NCBI GenBank assembly: GCA_013415575.1
Contig: JAAEES010000052.1
Location: 1 to 7,371, forward strand
Length of the DNA: 7,371 bases
Origin: Methanomicrobiales archaeon
GTDB taxonomy: Archaea > Halobacteriota > Methanomicrobia > Methanomicrobiales > Methanospirillaceae
Direction: 5' to 3'
A model generated the notes under the pieces. That model was given only the letters and a program-made list of their open reading frames with translations, ran no database searches and had not been told where the DNA came from. The translations under genes and the position numbers were made by a program. This document shows positions 1 to 6,976 of this stretch, in pieces (the stretch's first letter is position 1; the number at the start of each line of letters is the position of its first letter).

Positions 1-698
1 CCGAAGAGGATGATGAATACGAAGAGGGCGAACAGGTCGGTCACCGGTCCGATAACGGCTGCCCCGTTCATGGCGCCCTGGAAGAGGTCGACCAGGTAGG
101 TCAGGGGGGAGAGGAAGGCGACCGCCTGCGCCGCTCCCCCGAGGTCGGCGAGGGGAATGAAGATCCCGGAAATGAAGATGAGGGGAAGGCGGACCAGGGT
201 GGAGAGCATCATGACCGTCGACGGGGTATCCGCGGCAGGGGATGCGAGCAGGGTCCCGAGCGTGGCAAAGGTGGCCGTGCCGAGAACGAATGCCGCACCC
301 ATGAGCATCAGGTTTCCCACCGGGAGGGAGAAGATGAGCACGCTCCCGGCCCAGATCACCAGGGAGATGCCGAACCCGAAGAGGGCTCCGGCAAGGATAT
401 CCCCAAGGATGATGCTTTCAACGGTGAGCGGGTAGGAGAGGAGCCGTTCATAGGTCCGATCCCGTTTCTCCCAGGGGGTGATGATCGGTCCGACCGAGGA
501 TGCGGTGAAGAAGAGGGTCATGGCCAGGAACCCGGGATAGAAGAGGGCCAGCTCGAGCCCCCGTCCCATGAAGAAGGCGATGAACAGGAAGAGCGGGAAG
601 AGCAGGCCGAAGATGAACACCGGGGGCTTGGTGTAGTAGATCCGGATATTCTTTTCCGCAACCACGACGGCACCCCGAAAGAAGAGCGGGAGCTGCAT
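1..698 (-). CDS. ABC-2 type transporter permease (C-terminus off the left edge)
   Basis: Membrane subunit of an ABC-2 exporter, expected in the cytoplasmic membrane with two copies of the neighbouring ATPase; substrate unknown. The frame stays open from the ATG at 698 to the window edge, giving 232 codons with no stop, so the 3' end is missing. The product is strongly hydrophobic, with segments near residues 25-44, 53-72, 95-123, 128-152 and 162-184 and a last one starting near 218, matching the six-helix plan of this family. A charged cytoplasmic stretch (PWEKRDRTYERLL, residues 75-87) follows the second helix, as in DrrB-like permeases, and the family-typical LSPLTYLVDLFQ lies at 196-207. 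The start is fixed by a GGAGG six bases upstream and by its overlap with the ATPase stop (TGATG). Clearly translated with that ATPase. Family call firm; substrate not inferable. Confidence 0.88.
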   Translation of the reverse strand, partial: MQLPLFFRGAVVVAEKNIRIYYTKPPVFIFGLLFPLFLFIAFFMGRGLELALFYPGFLAMTLFFTASSVGPIITPWEKRDRTYERLLSYPLTVESIILGDILAGALFGFGISLVIWAGSVLIFSLPVGNLMLMGAAFVLGTATFATLGTLLASPAADTPSTVMMLSTLVRLPLIFISGIFIPLADLGGAAQAVAFLSPLTYLVDLFQGAMNGAAVIGPVTDLFALFVFIILF

Positions 699-1615
699 CA
701 GGATCCTCCGGTGATGGCGAGGAACGCTTCCTCAAGGCTTGGTCCCAGGGTGTTCAGGGAGGCGATCACCAGGCCCTCCCGGTCAGCAAAGGTGACCAGG
801 AATTTTACCACCCTGTCAGGATCGTTGGTGAAGATCCGGAACTTATCCCCCTGGGGCTCAATCCGGAGGATGTGGGGATCCGTGAGGAGATCCGGATCGA
901 CATCCGTGGTGAACGAGACTTCCACGGACCGGGTGGTATCGAAGGTCTGTTTCAGGACCTCGGGCCGGTCCGTGGCAACGAGGACGCCCTGGTTGATGAT
1001 GCCAATCCGGGTGCAGAGGGCATTAGCCTCCTCGATATTGTGGGTGGTGAGAAAGATAGTAGAGCCCCGGTCATGCATCCGCCGGATCATCTCGATCACC
1101 AGCCGCCGGCTCTGCACATCGAGCCCGCTGGTGGGCTCATCGAGGAAGAGCACCGCCGGTTCATGGATGACGGCGCACCCGATGCTGACCCGCTGTTTCA
1201 TGCCCTTGGAAAATGTCCGGACTTTCTCATCGGCACGATCGGCAAGCCCCAGGTCGGCGAGCAGGGACCGTGCCCGGATGTTCCGATCAACGGTCGACAG
1301 CCCGTACAACTTACCGGCGAGGGACAGGTTCTGGAGTGCGGACAGATCGCTATAGACGGCACTGTTCTCGGGGATGATGCCCATGCAGCGCTTGGCAAGG
1401 AGGGGGTCAGTGATCATATCGATGCCGGCGATCCGGACCATTCCTTCATCCGGGGTGAGCACCCCGGTCATGAGGCGGATGGTGGTGGTCTTGCCGGCAC
1501 CGTTCGGTCCGAGGAACCCAAAGATCTCCCCAGCGTCCACGGTAAGAGAGAGGTCGTCGACGGCAGCGATGGTCCCGAACCGCCGTGTCAGGTGATGCGC
1601 CTCGATTGCCGGCAT
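698..1615 (-). CDS. ABC transporter ATP-binding protein, DrrA-like (ABC-2 exporter)
   Basis: Cytoplasmic ATPase that powers export through the permease encoded directly downstream. The 305-residue protein has Walker A GPNGAGKTT at 36-44, a Q-loop position holding Glu (IIPE, E83), a signature written FSKGMKQR at 135-142 in place of LSGGQ, Walker B VLFLDEP at 155-161, the D-loop SGLD at 163-166 and the H-loop His192. A C-terminal domain of about 80 residues (225-305), ending in LEEAF, matches the accessory domain common in DrrA/NatA-type ATPases. The stop codon overlaps the permease start by one base. The ATG at 1615 leaves a normal N-terminus before the first strand; no clear Shine-Dalgarno precedes it, so a short-leader or leaderless message is possible. 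The substrate could be a drug, lipid or ion; the sequence does not say. Confidence 0.93.
   Translation of the reverse strand: MPAIEAHHLTRRFGTIAAVDDLSLTVDAGEIFGFLGPNGAGKTTTIRLMTGVLTPDEGMVRIAGIDMITDPLLAKRCMGIIPENSAVYSDLSALQNLSLAGKLYGLSTVDRNIRARSLLADLGLADRADEKVRTFSKGMKQRVSIGCAVIHEPAVLFLDEPTSGLDVQSRRLVIEMIRRMHDRGSTIFLTTHNIEEANALCTRIGIINQGVLVATDRPEVLKQTFDTTRSVEVSFTTDVDPDLLTDPHILRIEPQGDKFRIFTNDPDRVVKFLVTFADREGLVIASLNTLGPSLEEAFLAITGGS
705..709 (-). promoter_or_regulatory. Shine-Dalgarno site of the 6-TM permease
   Basis: GGAGG on the minus strand sits six bases before the permease ATG, inside the last codons of the ATPase gene. It supports the start at 698 and translational coupling of the two genes. 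Confidence 0.75.
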
Positions 1616-1832
1616 AGAATCTTCACAAGTACGTGAGGGGAGCGGTCAGTTATTGGTTTGCTTTGGAAGAGATGCTCCCATAACCCCGAACGATGTCTCC
1701 CTTGGCAAGCCTCTCCTTCCACAAACTCACCTTCTCATGTTCTGTGCTCTGCCCAAAGCCCACCGATCCTGCAAAAGAGATAACCCGCATTCGGGTACAG
1801 GGTACCTGTACGATACCACGGGGTATTCTTCC
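1616..1832. promoter_or_regulatory. Divergent promoter region between two ABC exporter operons
   Basis: This spacer must hold both start signals. On the minus strand a weak AT-rich motif (CAATAAC, about 1649-1655) lies at roughly the right distance for a short leader before 1615. On the plus strand agataac (about 1777-1783) could be a degenerate TATA element, placing transcription start near 1805. Neither is a good consensus. An open frame runs through the spacer from 1653 in phase with the plus-strand ATPase, but its 60 extra codons do not resemble the family N-terminus. Confidence 0.45.
1783..1826. repeat. Three consecutive inverted repeats upstream of the second exporter
   Basis: Three dyads lie end to end just before the ATPase start at 1833: acccg/cgggt with a 4-base loop (1783-1796), gtacagg/cctgtac with a 3-base centre (1795-1811), and atacc/ggtat with a 4-base centre (1813-1826). 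All arms pair perfectly. The last dyad contains the only Shine-Dalgarno-like run (gggg, 1820-1823), so it could act in RNA as well as DNA. Operator function is inference. Confidence 0.5.
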
Positions 1833-2558
1833 ATGGCAGCAGTCATCTCGGCATCAGGACTCTCCCGGCACTACGGCGAACTGAAAGCAGTCGACCAGGT
1901 CTCCCTCGAGGTGGAAGAGGGATCACTTTTCGGCCTGCTTGGCCCGAACGGGTCGGGAAAGACCACCATGATCCGGATGCTCACCGGGCAGGTGCGGCCC
2001 ACCTCGGGTTCGGCACATGTGCTCGGCATCGATGTGGTCGCCAACTCCGTACAGGTACGGCAGCAGATCGGGATCATTCCTGAGCAGGAGACCCCGCCCA
2101 GTTTTCTCACCGCGGAAGAGTATCTCGCCTTCGTCGGGAGTATTCGGAAGATCCCCGCGGTACAGGAGAAGGCGGACTGGTGGTTCGACTTCCTCGAATT
2201 CAGCGACAAGCGGGATGTGCTCTGCAAGGACCTCTCCCGGGGAACCCGCCAGAAACTGATGTTTGCCCAGGCCTTCCTGCACCGCCCGGTCCTGGCCCTG
2301 ATCGACGAGCCGCTCATCAACTTCGACCCGGTCATGCAGAAGACGGTCAAGGGGTACCTGAAGGAGTACGTCCGGGACGGGGGGACCATCTTCCTCTCCA
2401 CCCATATCCTGGAGATCGCCGAGGAGATCTGCTCTGACGTAGCCATCATCCATAAGGGCCGGCTGGTGCATACCGGCCCGGTGGCCGGGATCCTCGGGCA
2501 GCAGCAGCACCTGGCAGACTTCTTCCTCGAAGCGGTGGGAAAGGGCAGCCATGCGTGA
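1833..2558 (+). CDS. ABC transporter ATP-binding protein (short, ABC-2 exporter)
   Basis: Cytoplasmic ATPase of the second exporter, 241 residues. Walker A is GPNGSGKTT (37-45), the Q-loop position again has Glu (IIPE, E84), the signature is LSRGTRQ (134-140), Walker B is LALIDEP (154-160) and the H-loop His is H191. The D-loop, usually SGLD, reads LINFD (161-165). It ends soon after the nucleotide-binding fold and lacks the C-terminal domain present in the other ATPase of this window. The start at 1833 was preferred to the open frame from 1653 because it puts the first family-conserved residues (LSRHYG) at position 10; gggg about nine bases upstream is a weak ribosome site. The last eight bases overlap the permease gene, indicating coupled translation. 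Substrate unknown. Confidence 0.9.
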   Translation: MAAVISASGLSRHYGELKAVDQVSLEVEEGSLFGLLGPNGSGKTTMIRMLTGQVRPTSGSAHVLGIDVVANSVQVRQQIGIIPEQETPPSFLTAEEYLAFVGSIRKIPAVQEKADWWFDFLEFSDKRDVLCKDLSRGTRQKLMFAQAFLHRPVLALIDEPLINFDPVMQKTVKGYLKEYVRDGGTIFLSTHILEIAEEICSDVAIIHKGRLVHTGPVAGILGQQQHLADFFLEAVGKGSHA

Positions 2559-3957
2559 GCTCTTCTGGGCCATGATGAAGGAAGAGTGGCGGCTCCATGC
2601 CACGATGTTTGGCAGCATCAGCTTCGCCCTCTTCCCAGTGCTCATCGGGGCCATCACCTTCATGGGCTCCCTGATGCTCCCCCTCATCGGGGACATCATC
2701 CCCGGCCAGACCCTCTCCTTCCTCGTGCACGCCCAGTTCCTCCTGCTCGGGGTCATGGTCGGGGGATTCGGGCTGCTCGGCCAGGAGGTGATGAACCGGC
2801 GGTTCGGGCAGGCAAGCCTGCTCGCCTACTCCTCCCGGACCCTCCCCCTCTCCGACCGCACCATCTTTGCCGTGTTCGTGGTAAAAGACACCGTCTACTA
2901 CGTCATCCTCTGGGTCCTGCCCGTCATCGCCGGGATTACCCTGGCGGCTCCCTGGTCCGGCCTCTCCCTCCCCTTCATCGGCACCCTTGCCCTGACACTC
3001 ACCCTCTCATTTCTCACCGGGCTTGCCGCCGTCTTCCTCCTCTCCACGCTCTATGCCCGGTCGATGCTGCTGCTGGCCGGTGTTCTGGCCGGAGGAGTCC
3101 TCCTCTCCACCCTGCTGCTTGCCGCAACCACCTTCGACCCGGTGCTCTTTTTCCCGCCGTATGCCCTTTCCCGCTCTTTCACGCTTCCCCTGCTGCTGTA
3201 TTCCCTTACCGTGATCGCCGTCCCCTTCGCCCTCGCCATCCTGTTCATGACCACCGAATTTCCCGGCCGGGAGAAGCATATCCCTGACCGGTTCAGCCCC
3301 CTGGCCGGACGCCTGCGCAGGCTCCATTCCGGGCCGATGGTGGCAAAGGACCTCCTCGACCTCCGGAGGAGCGGGGGGCTGATCGGGCAGACCCTGTTCT
3401 CGTTCGCCCTCCCGCTGGCCCTCATCTGGGTCACCCTGGTGGTGCTCGCCCGGGTGCTCCCTGATGCCCGGCTCCTCATCACCTTCGCCGGGGTTGCCGG
3501 GATCATCGGGGCCACCATCTACACCTGGGTCACCGAGTTTGACGCCATTGCGTCCTACACCTTCCTCCCGCTGGGCACCCGGGACCTCATCCGGAGCAAG
3601 GTTACCACCTTCCTGCTCCTGCAACCCCTGACCCTGCTGGCGGTGCTGGCCGGGGCCATTGCTTCAGGCGAGTACGGGAGCCTCCTCCCGGCAGTGGTCC
3701 TCGCGCTCTCGGTCTCGGTCTACGCCGCATCGGTCATGGTCTGGCTGACCGGTCTCTGGCCGGCGGTAATGGTCTATGACGTGCGGGTGCTCGCTGCATC
3801 GATGATCCTCATCGGCCCGGTCCTGCTCGGCCTGATCGGGCTGGCATCGATCAGTGTCCTGTATGCCTTCGGAAGCGCCCTGCTCCTGGTACCGGCATAC
3901 CTCCTTCTGCGATGGTCATACCGTCGCTGGGAGACCTGGGAGAAAGCGTTCTACTAG
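2551..3957 (+). CDS. Large multi-pass ABC exporter permease, about 12 TM segments
   Basis: Membrane partner of the ATPase that overlaps it by eight bases (ATGCGTGA). The 468-residue product is almost entirely hydrophobic, with about 12 segments (roughly 22-44, 56-76, 105-131, 140-166, 170-192, 215-233, 279-301, 306-326, 352-373, 377-400, 411-432 and 434-454). A charged loop at about 236-278 separates two blocks of six. Each block opens with an amphipathic, charged stretch (MKEEWRLH at 9-16; VAKDLLDLRRSGG at 264-276), resembling the elbow helix that starts ABC-2 permeases, so this looks like two fused halves. The C-terminus is basic and cytoplasmic-looking (RWSYRRWETWEK). A ggtggga stretch upstream serves as ribosome site. 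No specific family is recognised and the substrate is unknown; the exporter role rests on the coupled ATPase. Confidence 0.85.
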   Translation: MRELFWAMMKEEWRLHATMFGSISFALFPVLIGAITFMGSLMLPLIGDIIPGQTLSFLVHAQFLLLGVMVGGFGLLGQEVMNRRFGQASLLAYSSRTLPLSDRTIFAVFVVKDTVYYVILWVLPVIAGITLAAPWSGLSLPFIGTLALTLTLSFLTGLAAVFLLSTLYARSMLLLAGVLAGGVLLSTLLLAATTFDPVLFFPPYALSRSFTLPLLLYSLTVIAVPFALAILFMTTEFPGREKHIPDRFSPLAGRLRRLHSGPMVAKDLLDLRRSGGLIGQTLFSFALPLALIWVTLVVLARVLPDARLLITFAGVAGIIGATIYTWVTEFDAIASYTFLPLGTRDLIRSKVTTFLLLQPLTLLAVLAGAIASGEYGSLLPAVVLALSVSVYAASVMVWLTGLWPAVMVYDVRVLAASMILIGPVLLGLIGLASISVLYAFGSALLLVPAYLLLRWSYRRWETWEKAFY

Positions 3958-4055
3958 TCAGGGACGGCGAAGGAAGGGGAGGATGGACCAGGGCAGGGAT
4001 GTTCCGCTCCTGCTTCATCCTGTGTCGGCACCTGTCGGATGCCGTCCAGCCCTTC

Positions 4056-4787
4056 TCAGGCCCTTCCCCGTTCTGCCGCAGTGGAGACGATTGCCTGGTA
4101 CTCTTCCGGAGAGAGCACCTGCGGGGTGTAGGCTATTCCCTGCTGGCCCATGACCTGCACGAATGCACGGAGATGGTTGCGGGAGCCCTTTGCCAGGTTT
4201 TCGTAGACCTGGAGTATGTCCTGCCGGTCGGTGCGGGTCATGGCCTCCTGCAGGTCAGCGAGATCGACCTCTTCGATAAGGGCACCGACCCGGAGCGCCT
4301 CTTCCGGTGAGGCAGATCCCCGGGCAACCAGGTCGTCGTAGAGGGACTGCAGGGTTGCATTGGAGAAGACACCCTGGGTATCCTGCATGCTGCTCTCGAG
4401 CTGGTAGCGGTCAACGAGAACGGTCATGCTGTCCATGTGGGTCTGCTCGGCACCCCCGATGTTTTCAAATGCCGGGATCTGCCACTTCTCGTACAGGGCG
4501 GCATAGACATCCCGGGCCAGTTTCTCCTCTTCCTGCATGAAGAGAATGTCCTGCTCTTCGGTGGGGGTGAGGGTACCTGCCGGGGCACTGCCAAGTTCCC
4601 GTGCGAGATTTTCACTGTCAATGGGGGTGAGATAGCCGCTGATGTCGGGACCGGCAGGTTCCGGGACCGATGTGCACCCGGCAAGGAAGATGACGATGAT
4701 GAGGGTAAGGATGAGGGCGTGAGTGTTCATGAGGGAGAATTGCCGGCACTCATGAAGAGTTTTTTCATACGGCGGACTCTTCACCAT
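4056..4787 (-). CDS. DUF2202 ferritin-like lipoprotein
   Basis: Probable exported, lipid-anchored protein with a ferritin-like four-helix domain. In the 243-residue reading, a hydrophobic segment (24-35) ends in the lipobox LAGC with Cys38, followed by a Pro-rich linker. The DUF2202 domain spans about 75-240. Likely di-iron ligands are a Glu in QEEEKLARD (86-88), ExxH at E114-H117, a Glu in IEEVDL (172-173), and E196 with H205 in ENLAKGSRNHLRAF. The biochemical role of the family is not established; metal or oxygen chemistry is inferred from the fold. The start is uncertain: ATG 4787 has GGAGAGG upstream, whereas ATG 4730 (residue 20) gives a compact signal peptide of 18 residues before the Cys but no ribosome site and no basic residue in its n-region. 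The gene is convergent with the second exporter and divergent from the 614-residue gene. Confidence 0.88.
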   Translation of the reverse strand: MVKSPPYEKTLHECRQFSLMNTHALILTLIIVIFLAGCTSVPEPAGPDISGYLTPIDSENLARELGSAPAGTLTPTEEQDILFMQEEEKLARDVYAALYEKWQIPAFENIGGAEQTHMDSMTVLVDRYQLESSMQDTQGVFSNATLQSLYDDLVARGSASPEEALRVGALIEEVDLADLQEAMTRTDRQDILQVYENLAKGSRNHLRAFVQVMGQQGIAYTPQVLSPEEYQAIVSTAAERGRA

Positions 4788-4829
4788 TCCGGCCTCTCCG
4801 GACCTGACCAGCCAGGCACGGGAAGCCGG

Positions 4830-4845
4830 GATCGGTTAACCGATC
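4830..4845. repeat. Perfect 16-bp palindrome, candidate operator
   Basis: gatcggttaaccgatc is its own reverse complement over all 16 bases. It lies in the spacer between the divergent lipoprotein and 614-residue genes, about 60 bases upstream of the TATA box of the latter and 43 bases before the lipoprotein start at 4787. A dimeric regulator site is the natural reading, but no regulator gene is in the window. Confidence 0.5.
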
Positions 4846-4906
4846 AGAACCGCTCTGCCACAGGGATACAGGAGTTCCTGCCAACGGCTCCCGGGATGAG
4901 ACCAAC

Positions 4907-4913
4907 CTATATG
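4907..4913 (+). promoter_or_regulatory. Archaeal TATA box of the 614-residue gene
   Basis: ctatatg in a GC-rich spacer. An archaeal start site is expected about 25 bases downstream, near 4935, which would give a leader of about 22 bases carrying the Shine-Dalgarno. The six-base tatatg is mirrored by catata at 4937-4942. Confidence 0.55.
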
Positions 4914-4944
4914 TGGAGTGAGTGAGCAGGAGTTTCCATATACA

Positions 4945-4949
4945 GGAGG
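4945..4949 (+). promoter_or_regulatory. Strong Shine-Dalgarno deciding the start at 4958
   Basis: GGAGG with eight bases to the ATG at 4958. It argues against the in-frame GTG at 4922, which would add 12 residues, lies upstream of the likely transcription start and has no comparable site. Confidence 0.8.
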
Positions 4950-4957
4950 AGTTTGAG

Positions 4958-6802
4958 ATGGCAGACGCTCACGATAAAGACAAGGTGATCTTTGCGGCCA
5001 CCATGGCCGCGACGTTTGAGCCCGAATCGATGACCAACGACAAACTGGAGGCGGCCACCAAAGGACACGGGGCGCTGGTCATCCCGGTGTTCGCCGCGGC
5101 AAACTCGCTTGCCGAGGATATCTTCTGCCCCATCGGCGGCCCGGAGATGGCGCTGATGAACCGGATGACCATGGTCGATGCCGCCGCCCCGGAGCTCCCG
5201 CTCGACATGGTGATCGACAAAGCAGTCAAGGCCTCGATGCGGGCAGGGGCCTCCCCGGAGAACGCAGCCCTGATCGTTGCCGCCCTCGCCTACTTCTCGG
5301 GATCCTGTGCCCGCTCAGGGGTGCCACTCGGCAACCGGAAGCTCGGGGCCATTGCCCGTATGCATGCCGGCGCCCCGAGGACGAGTGCCATTGCGCTCGT
5401 AACCGGCAAGTTCACCCACCGGATCCCGGCCTTCCCGGCCTACCTCGCGGTATACGAAGCCCTGATGGCAAAGAAGCTCACCACAGTTGACGGGGCAATC
5501 CTCCCGCCGTTCATTGCCGGCGGGGCAATCTACGGACACTCGGCGCTTGGCGAGGACTACAATATCCCGGAACTGGCCTACAACGCCGCAAAGGTAGGGA
5601 CCGGGGCCATGATGCAGAGTATGGAAGGGGCCGGTATCACCGCGTACGCCCTCTGGCCGGCCCTGATCGGGGCCGCGGTGGCCATGGAGATCGTCCACCC
5701 TGATGCCCTCCTCGGAGAAAAGTTCGGGAAGTTCGGGCAGGTTGACTCTGCCCTGCTCGCCGGCCAGGGTGCCCGTGATGCGGCGAAGCTCCCGGAGAAA
5801 CTGCACATCCGCGGAACCCACGAAGAGTACGACACGGCCAAGGTGATCGGCGATTTCGGCCTGATCCTGAAGGACATCGGTGGCCCCTCGGTCATCGGCT
5901 CGATGGCGCTCTCGGAGATCTTTGCTGGTTTTGAGGAATCGCCCATGATCGGGGCGGGCTTCTCCGGCGGCCCGGTCAACCCGCCGCTCGGCCACCTGGA
6001 AGGTGACTGCGTCCCGGCAATGCGACTGCTTCTGATGAACGGCGGCGACGTATTCGCTGTGGCCGAAGCCATCCGCGACTACAAGATGAACTCGTTCATC
6101 GACCCCGAAGTGGCGCTCTGTGCCCTGAACACCATCTCCCGAAAGGCGGAGCAGGTGACGCGGGGTTCGATCACCAAGGCCTGCATCCTGGCGAGCGAGG
6201 GCGTCCGGGACCGGGCTATCTACCGGCGGGCAGCGCATACCTACGACCTGATGAAGGCGGGAAAGACGGTAGCCGAAGCCACCCGCACCCTCGATGAGGA
6301 ACGGAAAGCGTTCGTGGAAGAGCGGGGATCGGCCATCCTCTCAGGATTCACCGGGAGAAAGATCAGCCTGAAGTTCACGGAGATCAAGCCCCACGGCAGG
6401 CGGACCGACAAGTTCACCGCCCGGTACTGGGGCTTTGATGCCAACGCCTCGTACGATGTGACCATCGATGGGAAGACGTACCATGTAGAGAACCTCTCCG
6501 GAAAGGAGGTTCCGGCCTTCGCCCTCGAAGGAAAGAACCGGGATAATCCTGACTGGGGCACAGTCCTCTTTGCCGGGGCGGTCCTGACCCAGGAGCTCAT
6601 GTACATCGGGCACACCATCATCAACATCACCGTTCCGGCCGCAGTTGCGGCACTGCTCGGGGTCGATCCCAAGAAAGCGGCTAAAGATGCCGAGGACGGC
6701 GCCTACCTGACACGGGCCATTCCCGGCGCCGGGGAGAAGGCCCGCGAGGTGGCACAGCTGGCAAACAGCGTATACGAGAAGATTACCACCCCCTTCCCAT
6801 GA
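4958..6802 (+). CDS. Conserved-looking protein of unknown function, 614 residues
   Basis: I do not recognise the family. The frame is certainly coding: 614 residues, strong ribosome site, TATA box, and composition like its neighbours. The protein is rich in Ala and Gly, with no signal peptide and no convincing set of membrane helices, so it is probably cytoplasmic, although 226-246 and 535-568 are hydrophobic. Stretches that look like a conserved core are DIFCPIGGPEM (54-64), a SGSCARSGVPLGNRKLG loop (114-130) with Cys117, HAGAPRTSAI (137-146), a Gly-rich FSGGPVNPPLGHLEGDC (335-351) with His346 and Cys351, and IGHTIINITVP (550-560) with His552. Cysteines are at 57, 117, 351, 388 and 409. The region 430-460 is charged and helical, and 465-530 looks like a small beta-rich insert. 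An enzyme with a Gly-rich, Cys/His-containing site is a guess. It appears monocistronic. Confidence 0.85.
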   Translation: MADAHDKDKVIFAATMAATFEPESMTNDKLEAATKGHGALVIPVFAAANSLAEDIFCPIGGPEMALMNRMTMVDAAAPELPLDMVIDKAVKASMRAGASPENAALIVAALAYFSGSCARSGVPLGNRKLGAIARMHAGAPRTSAIALVTGKFTHRIPAFPAYLAVYEALMAKKLTTVDGAILPPFIAGGAIYGHSALGEDYNIPELAYNAAKVGTGAMMQSMEGAGITAYALWPALIGAAVAMEIVHPDALLGEKFGKFGQVDSALLAGQGARDAAKLPEKLHIRGTHEEYDTAKVIGDFGLILKDIGGPSVIGSMALSEIFAGFEESPMIGAGFSGGPVNPPLGHLEGDCVPAMRLLLMNGGDVFAVAEAIRDYKMNSFIDPEVALCALNTISRKAEQVTRGSITKACILASEGVRDRAIYRRAAHTYDLMKAGKTVAEATRTLDEERKAFVEERGSAILSGFTGRKISLKFTEIKPHGRRTDKFTARYWGFDANASYDVTIDGKTYHVENLSGKEVPAFALEGKNRDNPDWGTVLFAGAVLTQELMYIGHTIINITVPAAVAALLGVDPKKAAKDAEDGAYLTRAIPGAGEKAREVAQLANSVYEKITTPFP

Positions 6803-6808
6803 ACGGGG

Positions 6809-6834
6809 AGGGGATCTCGTTTTTCGGATCCTCT
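6809..6834 (+). terminator. Possible terminator after the 614-residue gene
   Basis: Seven bases after the stop, aggggatc pairs with gatcctct (one G-T wobble) around a ten-base loop that contains TTTTT (6820-6824). Archaeal transcription often ends at T-runs, so the run may matter more than the stem. Weak evidence. Confidence 0.35.
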
Positions 6835-6976
6835 GCCGGCATTCTTCACTTCGAGCACATAACCGGGGCATTCAGGAACGTTTCGGAAAAACCTGTGGCA
6901 ACCAGGATCGGTGGGAACAACAGTGCCCTTCTCCGGACAATGAGGGCCTGTACCCGGGAGAACGAAAGGAAATGGG

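Noticed and set aside
872..1636. 254-codon plus-strand ORF antisense to the first ATPase
   Set aside because: The opposite strand encodes a complete set of ABC ATPase motifs, so this frame is a by-product.
1653..1832. 60-codon N-terminal extension of the second ATPase
   Set aside because: The extension has no family character and would cover the whole promoter region including the inverted repeats; the ATG at 1833 gives the usual N-terminus.
3007..3624. 205-codon minus-strand ORF across the large permease
   Set aside because: It is a low-complexity Gly/Glu/Gln-rich antisense reading of a GC-rich membrane protein gene.
3958..4055. Possible bidirectional terminator between the convergent genes
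   Set aside because: Only a 5-bp stem (cggca/tgccg, 4026-4044) is present, with no T-run on either strand.
4922..4957. Upstream GTG start for the 614-residue protein
   Set aside because: It lies before the expected transcription start and lacks a ribosome site, whereas ATG 4958 has GGAGG at good spacing.
5315..6238. 307-codon minus-strand ORF inside the 614-residue gene
   Set aside because: It is an antisense frame rich in Arg, Gly and Asp with no domain and no ribosome site, typical of high-GC coding DNA.
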